A stretch of 64,000 bases of DNA from Petunia secreta (taxonomy: Eukaryota; Streptophyta; Magnoliopsida; Solanales; Solanaceae): positions 18,370,001 through 18,434,000 of the forward strand of contig JARKIP010000053.1 in NCBI GenBank assembly GCA_029990175.1, read 5' to 3'. A program made the translations under genes and the position numbers. Within the stretch, counting starts at the first letter, position 1. Every line of letters begins with the position of its first letter. Below are positions 12,079-23,555 of this stretch, piece by piece. The notes below the pieces were generated by a model. That model was not told the origin of the DNA. It did not search any database and saw only the letters and a list, made by a program, of their open reading frames with translations.

Positions 12079-14350
12079 TCAAGGGTTAGCTTTAGGTACC
12101 CAGACAAGCTTAGGTCCCTTCTTATGAGAAAATGGATAAATCAAATCTTTCTTAGCCCATTCAGGTAGAACACTTCTTTTATTTTTTGTCTTTGCTTTGC
12201 TTGCATTTATGCACCTTTGTCTGTAATGTCCAGTTTCTCCATAAAAGGTACACAACATGTTGCAAGGCAAACCCACATATTTGCTTTTAGGATTGTATGG
12301 GGGCAGTGGTTTCTTGAATCCTAGCCCTTGTTTTCCTTTGTTCTGATTTTCAAGAACCCAATTCATTGCCTCAGAGGATTTGTTCCATTTTGTTAGTCTG
12401 GTAAGCTCATAGTCAGATTTTTCAACATTTTGTTTTAGAATCCTGTTTTTCTCAGTTTCCTGATACAGGATCTCATTTGTTCTTTTAAGCTCATTTTCAA
12501 GAAAGGTTTGAAATTCTCTAATTACTTGCTTACCATTTACACTCTCCTTCAATTGATTCAATTCCTATTCTAATTCTGAGGTCTTAGAGTTTGACACAAG
12601 AGTCTGCCCTTTCAAAACAACATTTGTTTCTTCCAGCTCAATGTTCTGTTCTTGAAGACTCTTGTGTTTGGTTCTAAGATCACTTATGTCTTCAGCCAAT
12701 TTATCTTTCTTAGTTTTTACCTTTCATAACCCTCAATTAAAGTGGCAGTTATTAGAATCAAGTTTTCAGTAGAGTACGTGTGCAACTTTTCTTTTAGATC
12801 AGAAAGACATACTCTGCTGAATTAGCGGCTTCTTCTCCATCAGTTGCCATAAGGGCTGAGTCCTTCTTCTGATCATCTTCAGTGTACATCTCTTTCGGCT
12901 TCTCCCAAATTTCTTTAGCAGGCTTGTATTTAAGTTCCTTTGCTAGCACATCGGTTGTCAGCCCTTTTCTCAAGTATAACACAGCTTTAGCATTTGCTTG
13001 CAACCAGTCTAAGTCTTGAGGATCAAGTTATACTACCAACTTTGGAACCAGAACTCTGTTTGCTGCTCTCTTGACAGGAACGTGAGGTCCTCGTTTTACT
13101 ATCAAACATAGACTATAATCCATCGCTTGAAGAAAGACCTTCATTTTTTTCTTCCACCATTTGTAGCTTGTCCCATCAAACACAGGTGTCTTTGATGGAT
13201 CCCTTCCTCCTCTGAACTCCCGAGGATCCTCCTCGTCTGAACTTGACAATCCCATCAGTGCTAGTGGAGACTCATCCTCAGATTCTTTTTCTTGGACAGG
13301 TTCACTGTCAGTAGGTCCCCATGTAGCATAAAAAGCTTCCTTCCTCTTTCTTCTTTCTGCTCTAAAGTTTTGAGGTCGTCTGGATTTCTTCTTGTCTTTA
13401 TCATTCTCTTTTATTGCCTCCTTCTCCTTCTCCTTTGTAGCTCTATTTTTCATCCACTCAACTTCCCGCATTGGACAATCCACAACTGCATGGTTCTTCT
13501 TGAAACACTTAAAGCATCCTGAGTAATCTGGATTGTCAAAAACGTTCTTTATCCCAGAGCTTTCCTTGCTGTTTTGTTTGAATCCTTTGAACTTTCCCAG
13601 ATTGAACTTCTATCTCAGAGCACTGACCATTGCAGCTTCAACTGATTGTAAATCAACATATTCCTCAGCTTTATCAGTTGCTTCGAGTGCAAGAGTCTTG
13701 TCCTTCTTGGGTACTGGTTTACTTTTTGAATCCTTCATCATCTCATGTGTTTTCAAACTTCCAACAAGTTCCTCAAGTTTGATGGATCTAAGAGGTTTGG
13801 ACTCAATTATAGCAGTCATCTTGGGTTCCCAGGCATCAGGCAATACATTCAAAACCTTGTCCACCATCTCTACTTCTGGCAACTCTATATCCAGAGATCT
13901 CATCTCGTTTGTGATGATGGTCAACCTTGTAATCATATCTTGTATTGATTCCTTCTCTCCAATAGTGAACAACTCAAATTGTCTTTTCAGCATTCTTCTC
14001 TTGGAGTCCTTCACTTCAGTAGTTCCTTCATGCGCGACTTCTAGGGCATCCCAGATTTCTTTGGCTGTCTTATAAGATGAGACTCTATTGAACTCCTCAG
14101 GACCAAGCCCACAAATTACCAAGCGTTTGGCTTTGTGATTCTTTTCAATCATCTTATAGTCAGCCTCATTGAACTCCTCTTTTGACTTAGGTTCTTCTCG
14201 AGCAGCAGCTCCTTCTCTAACTACTTTGGTAGAAATTAAGTTCCCTTCAGATACTATAAGCCAGAGTTGGTAATCCTCAGTATAAATTTAGTATTCCATT
14301 CTGTTCTTCCACCAAACATAGTATTGCCCATTGAACTGTGGGGGCCTCAG
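12079..14350 (-). pseudogene. Sirevirus gag, chimeric and broken
   Basis: Nucleocapsid precursor. Order on the minus strand: an N-terminal gag block from about 14345 (FNGQYYVWWKNRM); the UBN2-type capsid region (14152-13613, AKEIWDALEVAHEGT, MLKRQFELF); a CX2CX4HX4C zinc knuckle near 13530-13480 (CFKCFKKNHAVVDC); an acidic ATWGPTDSE tail; a second N-terminal gag-like block at about 13200-12800 (VFDGTSYKWWKKKM, FLQAMDYSL, WLQANAKAV, AKEIWEKPKEMY); a coiled coil (12561-12400); and a second knuckle with one Cys replaced by Tyr (CTFYGETGHYRQRC). In-frame stops include 13610-13612 and one in the N-terminal block near 14290, with others near 13030 and 12794. Repetition of the N-terminal block points to template switching between two Sirevirus gag genes. 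Confidence 0.85.
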
Positions 14351-14432
14351 AACTGACTATCATTCAGTGATAGTAGGTGGTGCACTCTTGATTTTGGTCC
14401 TTCTCAAGGTGTTAACCTAGCACGAGAAGACC

Positions 14433-14445
14433 TGCTCTGATACCA
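14433..14445 (-). other. Sirevirus primer binding site (initiator Met tRNA)
   Basis: On the minus strand tggtatcagagca lies two bases inside the 5' LTR. This is the usual complement to the 3' end of plant initiator-methionine tRNA. It fixes the element's orientation. Confidence 0.95.
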
Positions 14446-14447
14446 CT

Positions 14448-15347
14448 TGTTATAATCTAAGCACCTCCTATTGACACTAGAAGGAAAATGGGTTGAATAG
14501 TGTCTACCAATTTTATGTGAGAACCAGATTCTACTTGTCAAGAACCTTGTTCTTGATTCAACAGTTTTCCTCTGCAAACATCACAACACACACAAATAGC
14601 AAACTCAAGGAACACAGTATTTTTACGTGGAAAACTCCTTGCTCAAGGGAGAAAAACCACGACCCACACTCTGGGATATTCGAACCAATCCACTAACACA
14701 AAGAGCAAGTTTTAGATTACAAATATCTGTAACAAAGGGGCTAGACTCTAGACCCTAATCACTCAACAAAACTAAATTCTAGCTTTACGAAGTAATCTCT
14801 CAAAGGTTCACCTAATACAATTTCTTCTAATGTAAGCAGATAGATAACAACAATGATAGTATCAAATAAAGATAAGTTACAAATCAAGAACCTAGACATA
14901 ATATCTAGATTTAGCTAATTTGACTCCAACAGTTGTCTTCTTCAGTTAAGTCACTTTGAAAGTTGTAGGATTGCCTGTGTATGCTCTCAACTCTCTGTTT
15001 GTGAACTAACTAACCTTTCGGCTGCATCAACTACTTGCTTTATGGGCTCCAGAACCCTATATGAGTTCCACAAGGAAACCTTGTAATTATAGCAAGACAA
15101 AATTTCCGGTGACTCTTTCCTTGTTTAGTTCCAACTCTTATTCGTACTTCAAAGAAACAGCCACAGGACAACCTCTTTTAGCTGACTCGGATGCATACTT
15201 GTTCACGCGCCACTCTTCCTAGTTCGGCAGGGATTTACAACCATCAATCTTTTCGATTAGTCGTGCCCTTCTGTACAAGGACCAGGTCCTCCTTCAGAAC
15301 CACTGGGTCCTTCACGTTTGTCTTTCTTCAAAACATTTACCTCAACA
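14448..15347 (-). repeat. Sirevirus 5' LTR
   Basis: A 900-bp LTR, complete and uninterrupted, matching the split left copy through most of its length. It is followed by cacat, the second copy of the target duplication. Substitutions and small indels against the left LTR are frequent, consistent with an old insertion. Confidence 0.93.
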
Positions 15348-15479
15348 CACATGCATAATTTATTAGGCATAAAAGGAATGGTATAGAAAGTAAAGAGACC
15401 TCCAATTCTCTAGCGCCATTATATTTGCATGGACATCAATCATCATTGATTATATTAACAACACAAATCAAATTTTTCA

Positions 15480-15640
15480 TAGTAAATAAGAGTCCATTCT
15501 TGGTCAATCACCTCTTTCATGTAAGATATGAGCAAATCTAACTTAATCAACAAAGCTTTTCTCAAATCTTCAATTACATGGTAAAAAATATTTTAGATAC
15601 ATAAATATCAACGTATTACTATTATAAGCCTTCTAATAAT
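15480..15640. repeat. diverged direct repeat, copy 1
   Basis: Shares cttggtcaatcacc, a tttca.gtaaga stretch, a taatcaa block and a tatt.ttag.tacac/t end with 16665-16820 in the same order and spacing, with many substitutions. Confidence 0.55.
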
Positions 15641-16370
15641 GACTACTATCCCTCTTAACGTACATGATCATTGGAGTAAACAAACTGAAAAGCAACCCAA
15701 CCATTTATATGGTGATAATGAAGTAGATAAGGGGTGGAAAATGTAGTTAAAAAAATTATATTATCTTCTTAAATATATTACATTCCTTTTAGTGGCGAAC
15801 TGGATCGTGTGCATACCAAAAACAAATAGGTTTCAATTCCATCCAGTTCACCTTCTTTTGCTTTCTTTATTAAATCAGCCCATTAAATACCAAAATGAAT
15901 CATACCAATTGTAAAAAATTACTCAAATTTAATAATAAAAAGGAAAAGACGTACATGTAATTGTAATAGCCACACAAGTTATCTAAAAGAAGATAAAAGC
16001 GAACAGAATAAAACAGCTAAAAAGGCTTTACTTGAGCAGTACTCGCAGGGTAGTGAATATAGCCAGATAAAAGAACTTCTCTATCACTACTGTTAATAAT
16101 CATCTTTTGGGTGAAGTGTTAATTATGAAGAAATAATTATAAATAAAATTCTAATGAAAGAGTAACAGATCAAGAAATTTATCCAGCAAAATCTGTGAAC
16201 TTTTTAACAGATAATTCTAGTTTTTTGATGAATCACCACTTTGTGCTATCGTTAATCCGAATTCACTATTGTTTTGTAGTTTTAGCTGCAAACCATAAAA
16301 GGGTAAGTCATTCTTTATACCAGAGAATTGTACTGATTGTATATGAGGTTTATTTCAACACCCAAATATC

Positions 16371-16571
16371 ATGGCATCAAAGTACATATTTTGTTGGTTT
16401 CCTGTGCATACCAAGTTTTTTCCTGATGAGACTGATAATGTTGATGGTTCTTCATTTAAGAGTCTTCCACCCATAGAATTACTGCTTTGTAAGACAAAAC
16501 TTTCTGTTTGTGAATCAGAAGTAGATTCAGAAGATGACAAACAACAGTTAATTTATAAAGTGATTAAATAG
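16371..16571 (+). CDS. short ORF, unassigned
   Basis: A 66-codon ORF lying between the two diverged repeat copies. The product would have an aromatic start (KYIFCWF), then a mixed-composition body with FFPDETDNVDG and an acidic SEVDSEDD tail. Composition is less biased than random AT-rich ORFs nearby, which suggests a fragment of a former gene exon, but I recognise no family and there is no promoter or splice evidence. It could equally be chance. Confidence 0.15.
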   Translation: MASKYIFCWFPVHTKFFPDETDNVDGSSFKSLPPIELLLCKTKLSVCESEVDSEDDKQQLIYKVIK

Positions 16572-16664
16572 AACGTAAACAACATGTTCTCTAAAGTGAA
16601 AGAAAACATGAATATGGGAGCTTAGGTGCTGGAAATTTGCCTTTAATCCCTTGAGTTTGGTATT

Positions 16665-16820
16665 GAATTTCCTAAAAATAGAAGAGTATATACTTGGTCA
16701 ATCACCGCTTTCAAGTAAGAGTCTGACTTAAAATCCATAAGTTTAATCAAGTCTGCAATGCATGAATAAAAAAGTCCTTTTTGTTAGATACACCAAAATG
16801 AGCATACTATTATTACTTTA
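16665..16820. repeat. diverged direct repeat, copy 2
   Basis: Second copy of the segment at 15480-15640, about 1.18 kb downstream. Neither copy has clear TG...CA ends, so an LTR identity is possible but not shown. Confidence 0.55.
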
Positions 16821-16911
16821 TCACCTTAAATTCAGTTCTGCAATGCAAGTAGTTAATTACCTCATTCAACATACTATGTAGGTACATTCACATTTATTTA
16901 ATCAAAAGATA

Positions 16912-19380
16912 TGTTGTCCACCGTATGTCTTACATTAATGAAATATTAAGAATGATTTAAGTATTTTTAAAGTCATAATATGACTTCATATGATGTTTAT
17001 ATGTTGAATATAAAATTTTTAAAAAAATCAAATTTAAGTTGTGGAAAAACCGGCTAAGGATTTACCTTGTAACAAAGCTTTTTGATCAATTAATTCCGTA
17101 TGTTATATGAAGTTTTGGGGGAACATATCATATATCAAATTGAAATTATTGGAGTGTAGTTTTCACCATATTTGACCATTTGTTCATACATCGTCTATAA
17201 AAAGATATGAACGTCAGAAATTAGTCCATAAGAAGAGACATAAGCGCAAAAGAGGACTAGAAGTGAAATATTCTTAGTATAAAAGAGAAATTCATCTGTT
17301 TTCTTGTCATTTTCAGAAAACACACAAGGAAAACAGTTCCTTCTTGAGGGTTAAGCAATCTTTATGGTTTTGAAGAAATAATGTCAATCTTAACTCAAAA
17401 TCGAAGACGAATTGCATCAAAACGCTCTACGCGGTTAAGTTAACATTATGCTACCTTCAATTTCGTCTATACCTTGAGTTTTAGAATTACTTCATGGCCA
17501 AGAAAAGCGCCTAAACTCTGTGTTATAGCTTGTTTAAGCTTTGGAAGGCTTGGAATACAAGGGAAACAAGTTTAGAAGCAAAAACATTAAAGGTATGTAA
17601 GACTAAACCTTTCTTTTGACAAGGCATCTATCTTGTAGCTTTTGAAGCTTGTCTTAGTTCCAAACTTAATTGATATTTCTTGTGGGAAAAATGTATGACA
17701 TCAAGGGAACCTTGTATATGCTTAATTTGGTACTAAAAACCTAGGTGAAAGATGTCCAAAACAGCAGTACGAAATGTTTTAAAATCTCGAAAATTATTTT
17801 TATCTTCGGACAGCTGTTAGTAGTTTGACCATAACTCTTTGTAAACAATTGATATTGAAATGATTTAAAATTTTATGGAACCCTAAGACATATATCTACA
17901 ACTTTCATGCAAACCATAAAGTCTATAACATTGATTTAGACCCTGAAATTAGGTTGAAAAATAAGGCACTGGTGCTGCCCATAGATTCTGTCTGTGGATT
18001 TGCTATGTTGTCCGGTCGTCTCATCTTGTTTACCATTTAATCTGTTTATGTTATCAGTTTATCCGGATATCCATTCCCGTGTATATAATACCGTTGGTTT
18101 TATTTTTGCGGATCATCTCTTTTTAGGGAAAACTCCGCCAAAATTTTTATAGAAATTCAAAGAGTTAGACAAATTCTATGTTCCATGTTGTGTCTATGAT
18201 TCCATATAGGGTATTCTTATCATTCCTTTGAGTTTATATATTTTTTTTTGACATGTGTTATGCCTCATACATGCCTATGCTTATATTGTGATCATATTAT
18301 GTGTGATTTGGAGTCCCCCAAAGAGTCTGGACATTGGACACACAGCTCGGTCACATGTGATACTACCCGTCTGGGGGATATAGCCCCTCTGGTTCAGACG
18401 GGAGTTGAAATACCTAGTTTGACCGGGTGTCATTCACACACTCTGACCAGAGAGACTAGATATTACTGGTTGGGGGGGACATAGCCAATAACACCCTCCA
18501 GGTTGGTTATATACGCCTATATAGCCACACTATGCACCACATGACTATACATGAGGCTAGTTCAGATGTTCAGTTACCTGAATTGGGGGGATACAACCCA
18601 TAACACCAGACAAGTACCAGGTCAGATAACAGTTATAGTTTAGCTCAGTACCAGTTATCAGTTATAAGTTATAAGCCATCGGTTCTTAATGTCAATATCA
18701 GTTGACAGCTATCAGTTCCTATTTTTTAGTTGCCAGTTATCAGTCATATCACGGTCAGTTATCAGTATAGTACATCTCAGCCTTCAGTTTCAAATTCAGC
18801 TAGACTTTAGTTTTTATTCGGATCATGTTTAATTCATGTTTCATATTTCCAGCTACATTGCTATGGTCCAGCACATATTTATATTCAAGCCTTACAGTTT
18901 CATTAAGCTATGATATACTATATGCTCATGCCTTACATACTTTGTACCTATCATGCTCACGCCCTTTTCTGGGCGCTGGATTTAATGCTGCATAGGTACA
19001 GATAGATTAGCGCTTGGGCCACGTCAGTAGGCCATCTACCAGCTATTGGTTTCACTCCGCTTACTCCCAGATTTACTTTTTTTTTGTATATGTACAGTCA
19101 GCTAGATTGGGTATGGCGGGGCCTTGTCCCGTCCTTTGTACATTTAGTTCAGCACTCTTAGAGGCCTGTAAATTTGTCCCTTTGTGGTTCAATCAGTATG
19201 TTATGTATATCAGCATGTGATAGCCTTGTCGTCTTTTCAGACTTTATGTTTTAAAAAATATGTATGTATATATGACAAGGTTGCCAGCTTATCTATATTA
19301 TTAATAGATTATTAGTAGATTTAGCGATGATCGGCACTAAGTGTCAGTTATCCGTCGCAGCCCTAGGTTGGGTTGTGACA
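16912..19380 (+). repeat. chromovirus 5' LTR
   Basis: Starts tgttgtccacc and ends gggttgtgaca, immediately before the PBS. The first ~100 bp match the truncated 3' LTR at 23366-23471. It contains a tataaaaag box at 17196 and a run of cagttatcagt-like microrepeats at about 18620-18780. A segment at about 17945-18155 also occurs, inverted, inside the Del-like element further right. Confidence 0.85.
17196..17204 (+). promoter_or_regulatory. TATA box of chromovirus LTR
   Basis: tataaaaag, about 285 bp into the LTR, the best TATA match in this LTR and correctly oriented for element transcription. Confidence 0.55.
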
Positions 19381-19384
19381 AAAG

Positions 19385-19397
19385 TGGTATCAGAGCA
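19385..19397 (+). other. chromovirus primer binding site
   Basis: tggtatcagagca begins four bases after the LTR end and is complementary to initiator-methionine tRNA. Confidence 0.95.
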
Positions 19398-19585
19398 GTT
19401 CAGTCCTAGGGTGTATATAGGTCGTGTCTTGTAGAGTCTTATTCAGGAGTATGTTGCGTGCCATACTTATGAACATGAGGCTACATGACACTTCAGGATG
19501 GTTGTCTTTCTTTCTTCTCTACATCGTGCGATAGGGCCATGATTATAGAATTCAGCCTTCTAGCCGTAATGTTTTGGCTTCTGCG

Positions 19586-20858
19586 ATGCCACCAAAGAAA
19601 CTAATAGATGCCCAGAAGGGCAAGACTATTGCCGGCCAAGGTACTAGTTGAGTGCCACCTAAGGGGGATGAGAGTGAGGAGTCCAGACCTGAGGCTCTAT
19701 CTGAGGCCTCATAGATCCCTTTAAATCAGGGCGATATTAGAGGTACTTTAACTACAATACCTCCAGCTCCTCAGCCTGATAGCCAGGGGCAGGAAGTGAG
19801 GGATGCCATCAGATTATTGATCAGTGTTGTAGTTGCTCAGGCTAGACGGCACAGTGCAGATGCCCAGGGGGATGTTGGATCTAGGATCAGAGATTTTATC
19901 AGACTAGAGCCTCCAGTCTTTACTGGATCCCGTACAGGAGAGGACCCTCAGGATTTTCTAGTGAGGTTAGCTAGGGTGTTGAGGGTCATGCATGTGTCAG
20001 ACACAAAAAAATAAAAGTTAGCTGCATTCGGATTGCATGACCTAATAGCAGGGTGGTATCAGACATGGGAGCTATATAGAGGGCTAGATGCTGCTCCGGC
20101 GACTTGGCGTGAATTCTCCGATGCTTTCCTTTGTCAGATATGTCTATAGAGACTTAGAGAGCATGTGATGATCAATTCCTGACCTTGAGACAAGGAAGTT
20201 TGAGTGTAGAAGAGTATAACTATCGCTTTAATTCTTGAGCAAGGTTTGCTCCAGCGGTGGTAGCGAGTATGGAGGATAGAATTCACAAGTATGTAGTGGG
20301 ACTAGGTCCAGACTTGGTGGACGAGTGTATGGCTGTTGCTATGCAGCCAGGTATGAGCATATCATGCATTCAGGCGTTTGCTTTATCACTTGAGAAGAGG
20401 AAGCAGAAACAGAGAGCCGACAGGGATAGAGTGTCACATAAGAAGGGCTGATTTTATGGTTCATTTGGAGAGACATCTGAAGCGAGTAGGTAGCAAAGTG
20501 TTAAACAGCCACCAGCCAGTATAACTCCACAACCCGTGGCTCGAGATCTGATAGACCTCCTCAGTCTAGAGCTAGTCAAGCATCACGGACTTTAGGATTT
20601 CAACGACATGGTACTTTTGTACAGGCCAGTCAGACATATCCCAGATGCCCAGATTGTGGTAGACGCCACTTGAGCCCATGTCAGTTAGGAGTTGATACTT
20701 GTTATTTTTGTCGCGAGGCAGGCCATTTCATGAAAGATCGCCCGACTAGAGGTGGTAGTGGTCCAGCCCAGCCAGCTAGATCAGCAGTAGCTTCCTCAGC
20801 ACCAGCATGCCCTCAGAGGCAAGTTACTCAGGCACCAGCAAGTCGGGGTAGAGGCTGA
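19586..20858 (+). pseudogene. chromovirus gag (broken)
   Basis: Starts with ATG at 19586 (MPPKK). Visible blocks are the capsid segment FTGSRTGEDPQDFL, GWYQTWELYR, TWREFSDAFL and the SCIQAFALSLEKRKQK helix. A zinc-knuckle region follows, CPDCGRRHLSPCQLGVDTCYFCREAGHFMKD, given here only as motif anchors CYFC and GHFMKD (about 20640-20740). The last knuckle Cys is replaced by Arg (DRP for DCP). In-frame stops and at least two frame changes (after 20014 and between 20451 and 20670) break the ORF. Confidence 0.85.
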
Positions 20859-22059
20859 AGTGGAGCTCCTACAGCAGGCGGTCCTCAGAAACACACATGT
20901 TCTCTTATTTATCGACAGGACCAAGAGGCTTCACCACATGTAGTCACAGAACCAGAGGCTATTAAACCTTTCAAGGTAGCCACTCTCGTTGGTGTTCAGT
21001 AGTAGCTAGGCCTGTTTATAGAGGTTTCACTGTGATGATTGGTGACTGTAGAACTGCAGCTAACTTAATTGAGCTAGAAATGGTTGATTTTGATGTTATT
21101 CTTGGTATGGATTGGTTGTCTTCTTGTTATACTAATGTTGGCTGTAGAGCGAAGACAACCTAGTTTTACTTTCCAGGAGAATTAGCTATAGAGTGGCAGG
21201 GTGTTTCTGCATTGCCAAGGGGTATATTTATTTCTTACCTTAAGGCAAGGAAGCTAATCACAAAAGGATGCTTATATCATATTTTTTATGTACGACTCTG
21301 AGATAGAGATGTCGACTCTTGAGTTTGTTCCGATAGTGAATGAGTTCCCTGACGTGTTTCCAGTTGAGTTACATGGTCTTCCTCCAGAGTGGGAGATTCA
21401 TTTTCCTATTGATGTAGTACTAGGAACGAAGCCCATATCCATTCCTCCCTACAAGATGGCGCAAGTAGAACTGAAAGAACTTAAGGAGCACTGAAGGATT
21501 TGTTAGAAGTGCTTCTAGAAGATAGATATGCGATCAGGCTACCATCAGGTTAGAGTCAGAGAATGTGATATACCTAAGACTGTCTTCAGGACCAGGTATG
21601 GCTATTATGAGTTTTTAATTAGTGATGTTCTTTGGACTAAATAATGCCCCTACAATGTTTATGGATATGATGAATAGCGTATTCAGGCCTTATCAGGAGA
21701 TTTATTTGTGATTGTATTTATTAACAATATTCTTGTCTATTCAAAGTTTGACTCAGAACATGCGGAGCATCTATGCACAGTATTGGGTACTCTACGAGAC
21801 CAGCAATTATATATTAAGTTCTTGAAGTGTGAATTCTGGTTAGATTCAGTGGCATTTCTTGGCCACATAGTTTCAGCAGAAGGAATTAAAGTAGATGGCC
21901 AGAAAGTCGAGGCTGTGAAGAATTGGCCCAGAACTACGATGCCAATAGAGGTACGTAGTTTTCTGGGTTTGGCAGGTTATTACAGAAGGTTCGGGGAGGG
22001 GTTTTCCTCCCTTGCAACTCCACTGACCAAATTGACACAGAAAGCAACCAAGATTCGAC
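20859..22059 (+). pseudogene. chromovirus protease and RT (deleted, broken)
   Basis: The protease C-terminal flank is recognisable (LIELEMVDFDVILGMDWLSS near 21060-21120). The pre-RT linker follows (FPDVFPVELHGLPP, PISIPPYKMA). RT then jumps from the LKDLLE block near 21500 straight to the MRSGYHQVR motif near 21535, so the fingers segment with the first catalytic Asp region is deleted. The palm box reads FINN rather than FIDD, with both catalytic Asp residues changed to Asn. Later RT blocks (KCEFWLDSVAFLGH, RSFLGLAGYYRRF) are well kept. The RNase H domain is absent: the sequence passes from the TKLTQK block directly into integrase near 22060. Confidence 0.88.
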
Positions 22060-23284
22060 TAAGATGTAGCATGATCTTAAGCAGATTTACTGGTGGGACA
22101 AAATGAAGTGTGACATAGCAGTACTTGTGGCTCAATGTTCTAACTGCCAGCAAGTTAAAATCGAGCATAAAAAACCTAGTGGCTCGTTGCAGGAAATAGA
22201 GATTCCATTATGGAAATGGGAAGCAGTGAATAAGGACTTCATTACAGGCTTACCACGTACATAGAGCAGGTATGACTCTATCTGGGTTATATTTGACAGG
22301 CTTACTAAATCAGCTCATTTCCTGCCTGTTAGAACTACATATACAGCGGAGGATTATGCCAGACTTCATATCAAAGAGATAGTGCGCCTACATGGTATTC
22401 CAGTATCTATTATTTCAGACAGGGGCGCATAGTTTATAGCTAATTTCTGGCGATCATTCAAGACAGGTTTAGGGACAAAGGTGAATCTGAGTACAAAATT
22501 TCATCCCCAAACAGATGGACAGGCTGAGCGAACCATTCAAACGTTAGAAGATATGCTTAAAGCTAATGTGTTAGATTTTGGAGGCAGCTGGAGTGAACAT
22601 CTATCGTTGATAGAGTTTGCATACAACAATAGCTATCATTCTAGCATACAGATGGCACCATATGAAGCTTTGTATGGGCGCAAATGCAAGTCTCCTATAG
22701 GATGGTTCGAGGTTGGAGAGTCTCAACTAATATGTCCAGACTTAATCCAGCAAGCAATTGATAAAGTTAAGTTGATAAGGGAAAGATTATTAGCAGCCAA
22801 GAGCACACAGAAGTCTTGTACATATAACCGATGTCGAGATTTGAAATTTCATATCGGCAATTGAGTGTTCCTGAAAGTATCGCCTATCAAAGGCGTTATG
22901 AGATACGGAAATAAGGGCAAGCTTAGCCCTAGATTGATAGGTCCATATCAGATTATCAGACGAGTTGGGCGTGTATCCTACGAGTTAGACCTTCCAGCAG
23001 ACCTTCAGGAGTACATCCAGTACTCAATGTTTCCATGCTCAGAAAAATGTGTCGGAGATCCTTCTAGAGTGTTACCAGTAGATGATGTTCAGATCACAAA
23101 GCATGTGACTTATGAAGAGGTTCCAGTTGCAATTTTAGATAGGCAGATTCGTCGACTAAGGACAAAAGACATTCCTTTAGTTAAGGCGCTATGGTGAAGA
23201 AATAATGTAGAAGAAATGACTTGGGAAGCTGAAAATGATATGAGAGCCAAATATCCACATCTCTTCACTACTTCAGGTATGTAA
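22060..23284 (+). pseudogene. chromovirus integrase with chromodomain (broken)
   Basis: Integrase joins the cDNA to host DNA, and the chromodomain is thought to steer chromoviruses to heterochromatin. Seen in order: remains of the zinc-binding domain (CSNCQQVK), core Asp in NKDFITGLP, core Asp in IISDRGA (a stop follows), core Glu in DGQAERTIQTLEDML, the YNNSYHSSIQMAPYEALYG block, the GPYQIIRRVG C-terminal fold, and a chromodomain (VAILDRQIRRLRTKDIP, VKALW, EEMTWEAENDMR). Stops at 22862-22864 and at the chromodomain's middle (near 23195) interrupt it; the flanking reading frame otherwise runs on. Confidence 0.88.
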
Positions 23285-23343
23285 CAGATCGTTGCGTAAT
23301 GCTTCTACATACTTCATTTAACATTCGAGGACGAATATTCTTA

Positions 23344-23365
23344 AGGGGGGGAGGGGGAGGGTGAT
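23344..23365 (+). other. chromovirus polypurine tract
   Basis: agggggggagggggagggtgat directly precedes the tgttgcgccc start of the 3' LTR and would prime plus-strand DNA synthesis. Confidence 0.85.
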
Positions 23366-23471
23366 TGTTGCGCCCTGTATGTTTAAAGTGTCGTATATTA
23401 CATTAATGACATGTTAAGAATGATTTAAGTATCTTTAAAGTAATAATATGACTATATATGACGTTTACATG
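23366..23471 (+). repeat. chromovirus 3' LTR, truncated
   Basis: About 106 bp matching the start of the 5' LTR (cattaatga, taagaatgatttaagta, aatatgact). The expected continuation (ttgaatataaaattttta) is found neither here nor at the far end of the next insertion. Confidence 0.8.
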
Positions 23472-23545
23472 TGTCGCACCCCTTTTTCGAGCTCGGATCG
23501 AGTTCAAAGGTCGGTTTGGCTAGGTAACTCGGTTGAGTCGTTTTT

Positions 23546-23555
23546 GGAGTCGCCA
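23546..23555 (-). other. PBS-like box inside minus-strand LTR
   Basis: On the minus strand tggcgactcc lies about 75 bp from the LTR end, the same relative place as in the two plus-strand Ogre-type LTRs. Confidence 0.6.

Larger units (their letters stand above)
764..15347 (-). mobile_element. Sirevirus-type Ty1/copia retrotransposon, degenerate
   Basis: A complete copia element on the minus strand. Both LTRs have TG...CA ends (plus-strand tgttataatc ... cctcaaca). Target duplication is cacct (759-763) against cacat (15348-15352). An initiator-Met-type PBS lies inside the right LTR. Coding order on the minus strand is gag, protease, integrase, RT, RNase H, the copia order, followed by an env-like third ORF. 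That ORF, the coiled-coil gag with two zinc-knuckle sites and a gatgccaaaaggggg purine tract are Sirevirus traits. Excluding the nested solo LTR, the element is about 10.7 kb. Every ORF carries stops or frameshifts, so it is a dead copy. Confidence 0.93.
15353..16911. other. AT-rich spacer between elements
   Basis: The flanking DNA between the Sirevirus and the chromovirus. It contains the diverged direct repeat at about 15480-15640 and 16665-16820 and one short ORF (16371-16571). Nothing else is recognisable. Confidence 0.5.
16912..23471 (+). mobile_element. Tekay/Del-type chromovirus, decayed
   Basis: Ty3/gypsy element with a 2.47-kb 5' LTR, initiator-Met PBS, gag with a zinc knuckle, protease, RT, integrase and a C-terminal chromodomain, then a G-rich polypurine tract and the first ~106 bp of the 3' LTR. 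The chromodomain and the ttcgaggacgaatattctta sentence before the tract mark the Tekay/Del clade. Internal deletions removed part of RT and the RNase H region. Many stops and frameshifts show it is dead. The 3' LTR is cut where the next element begins. Confidence 0.9.

Noticed and set aside
15790..15855. tRNA-like segment with gcgaact ... agttcac arms and a ggtttcaattcc B-box-like string
   Set aside because: Only about 57 nt lie between the arms and no cloverleaf with D and anticodon arms could be drawn.
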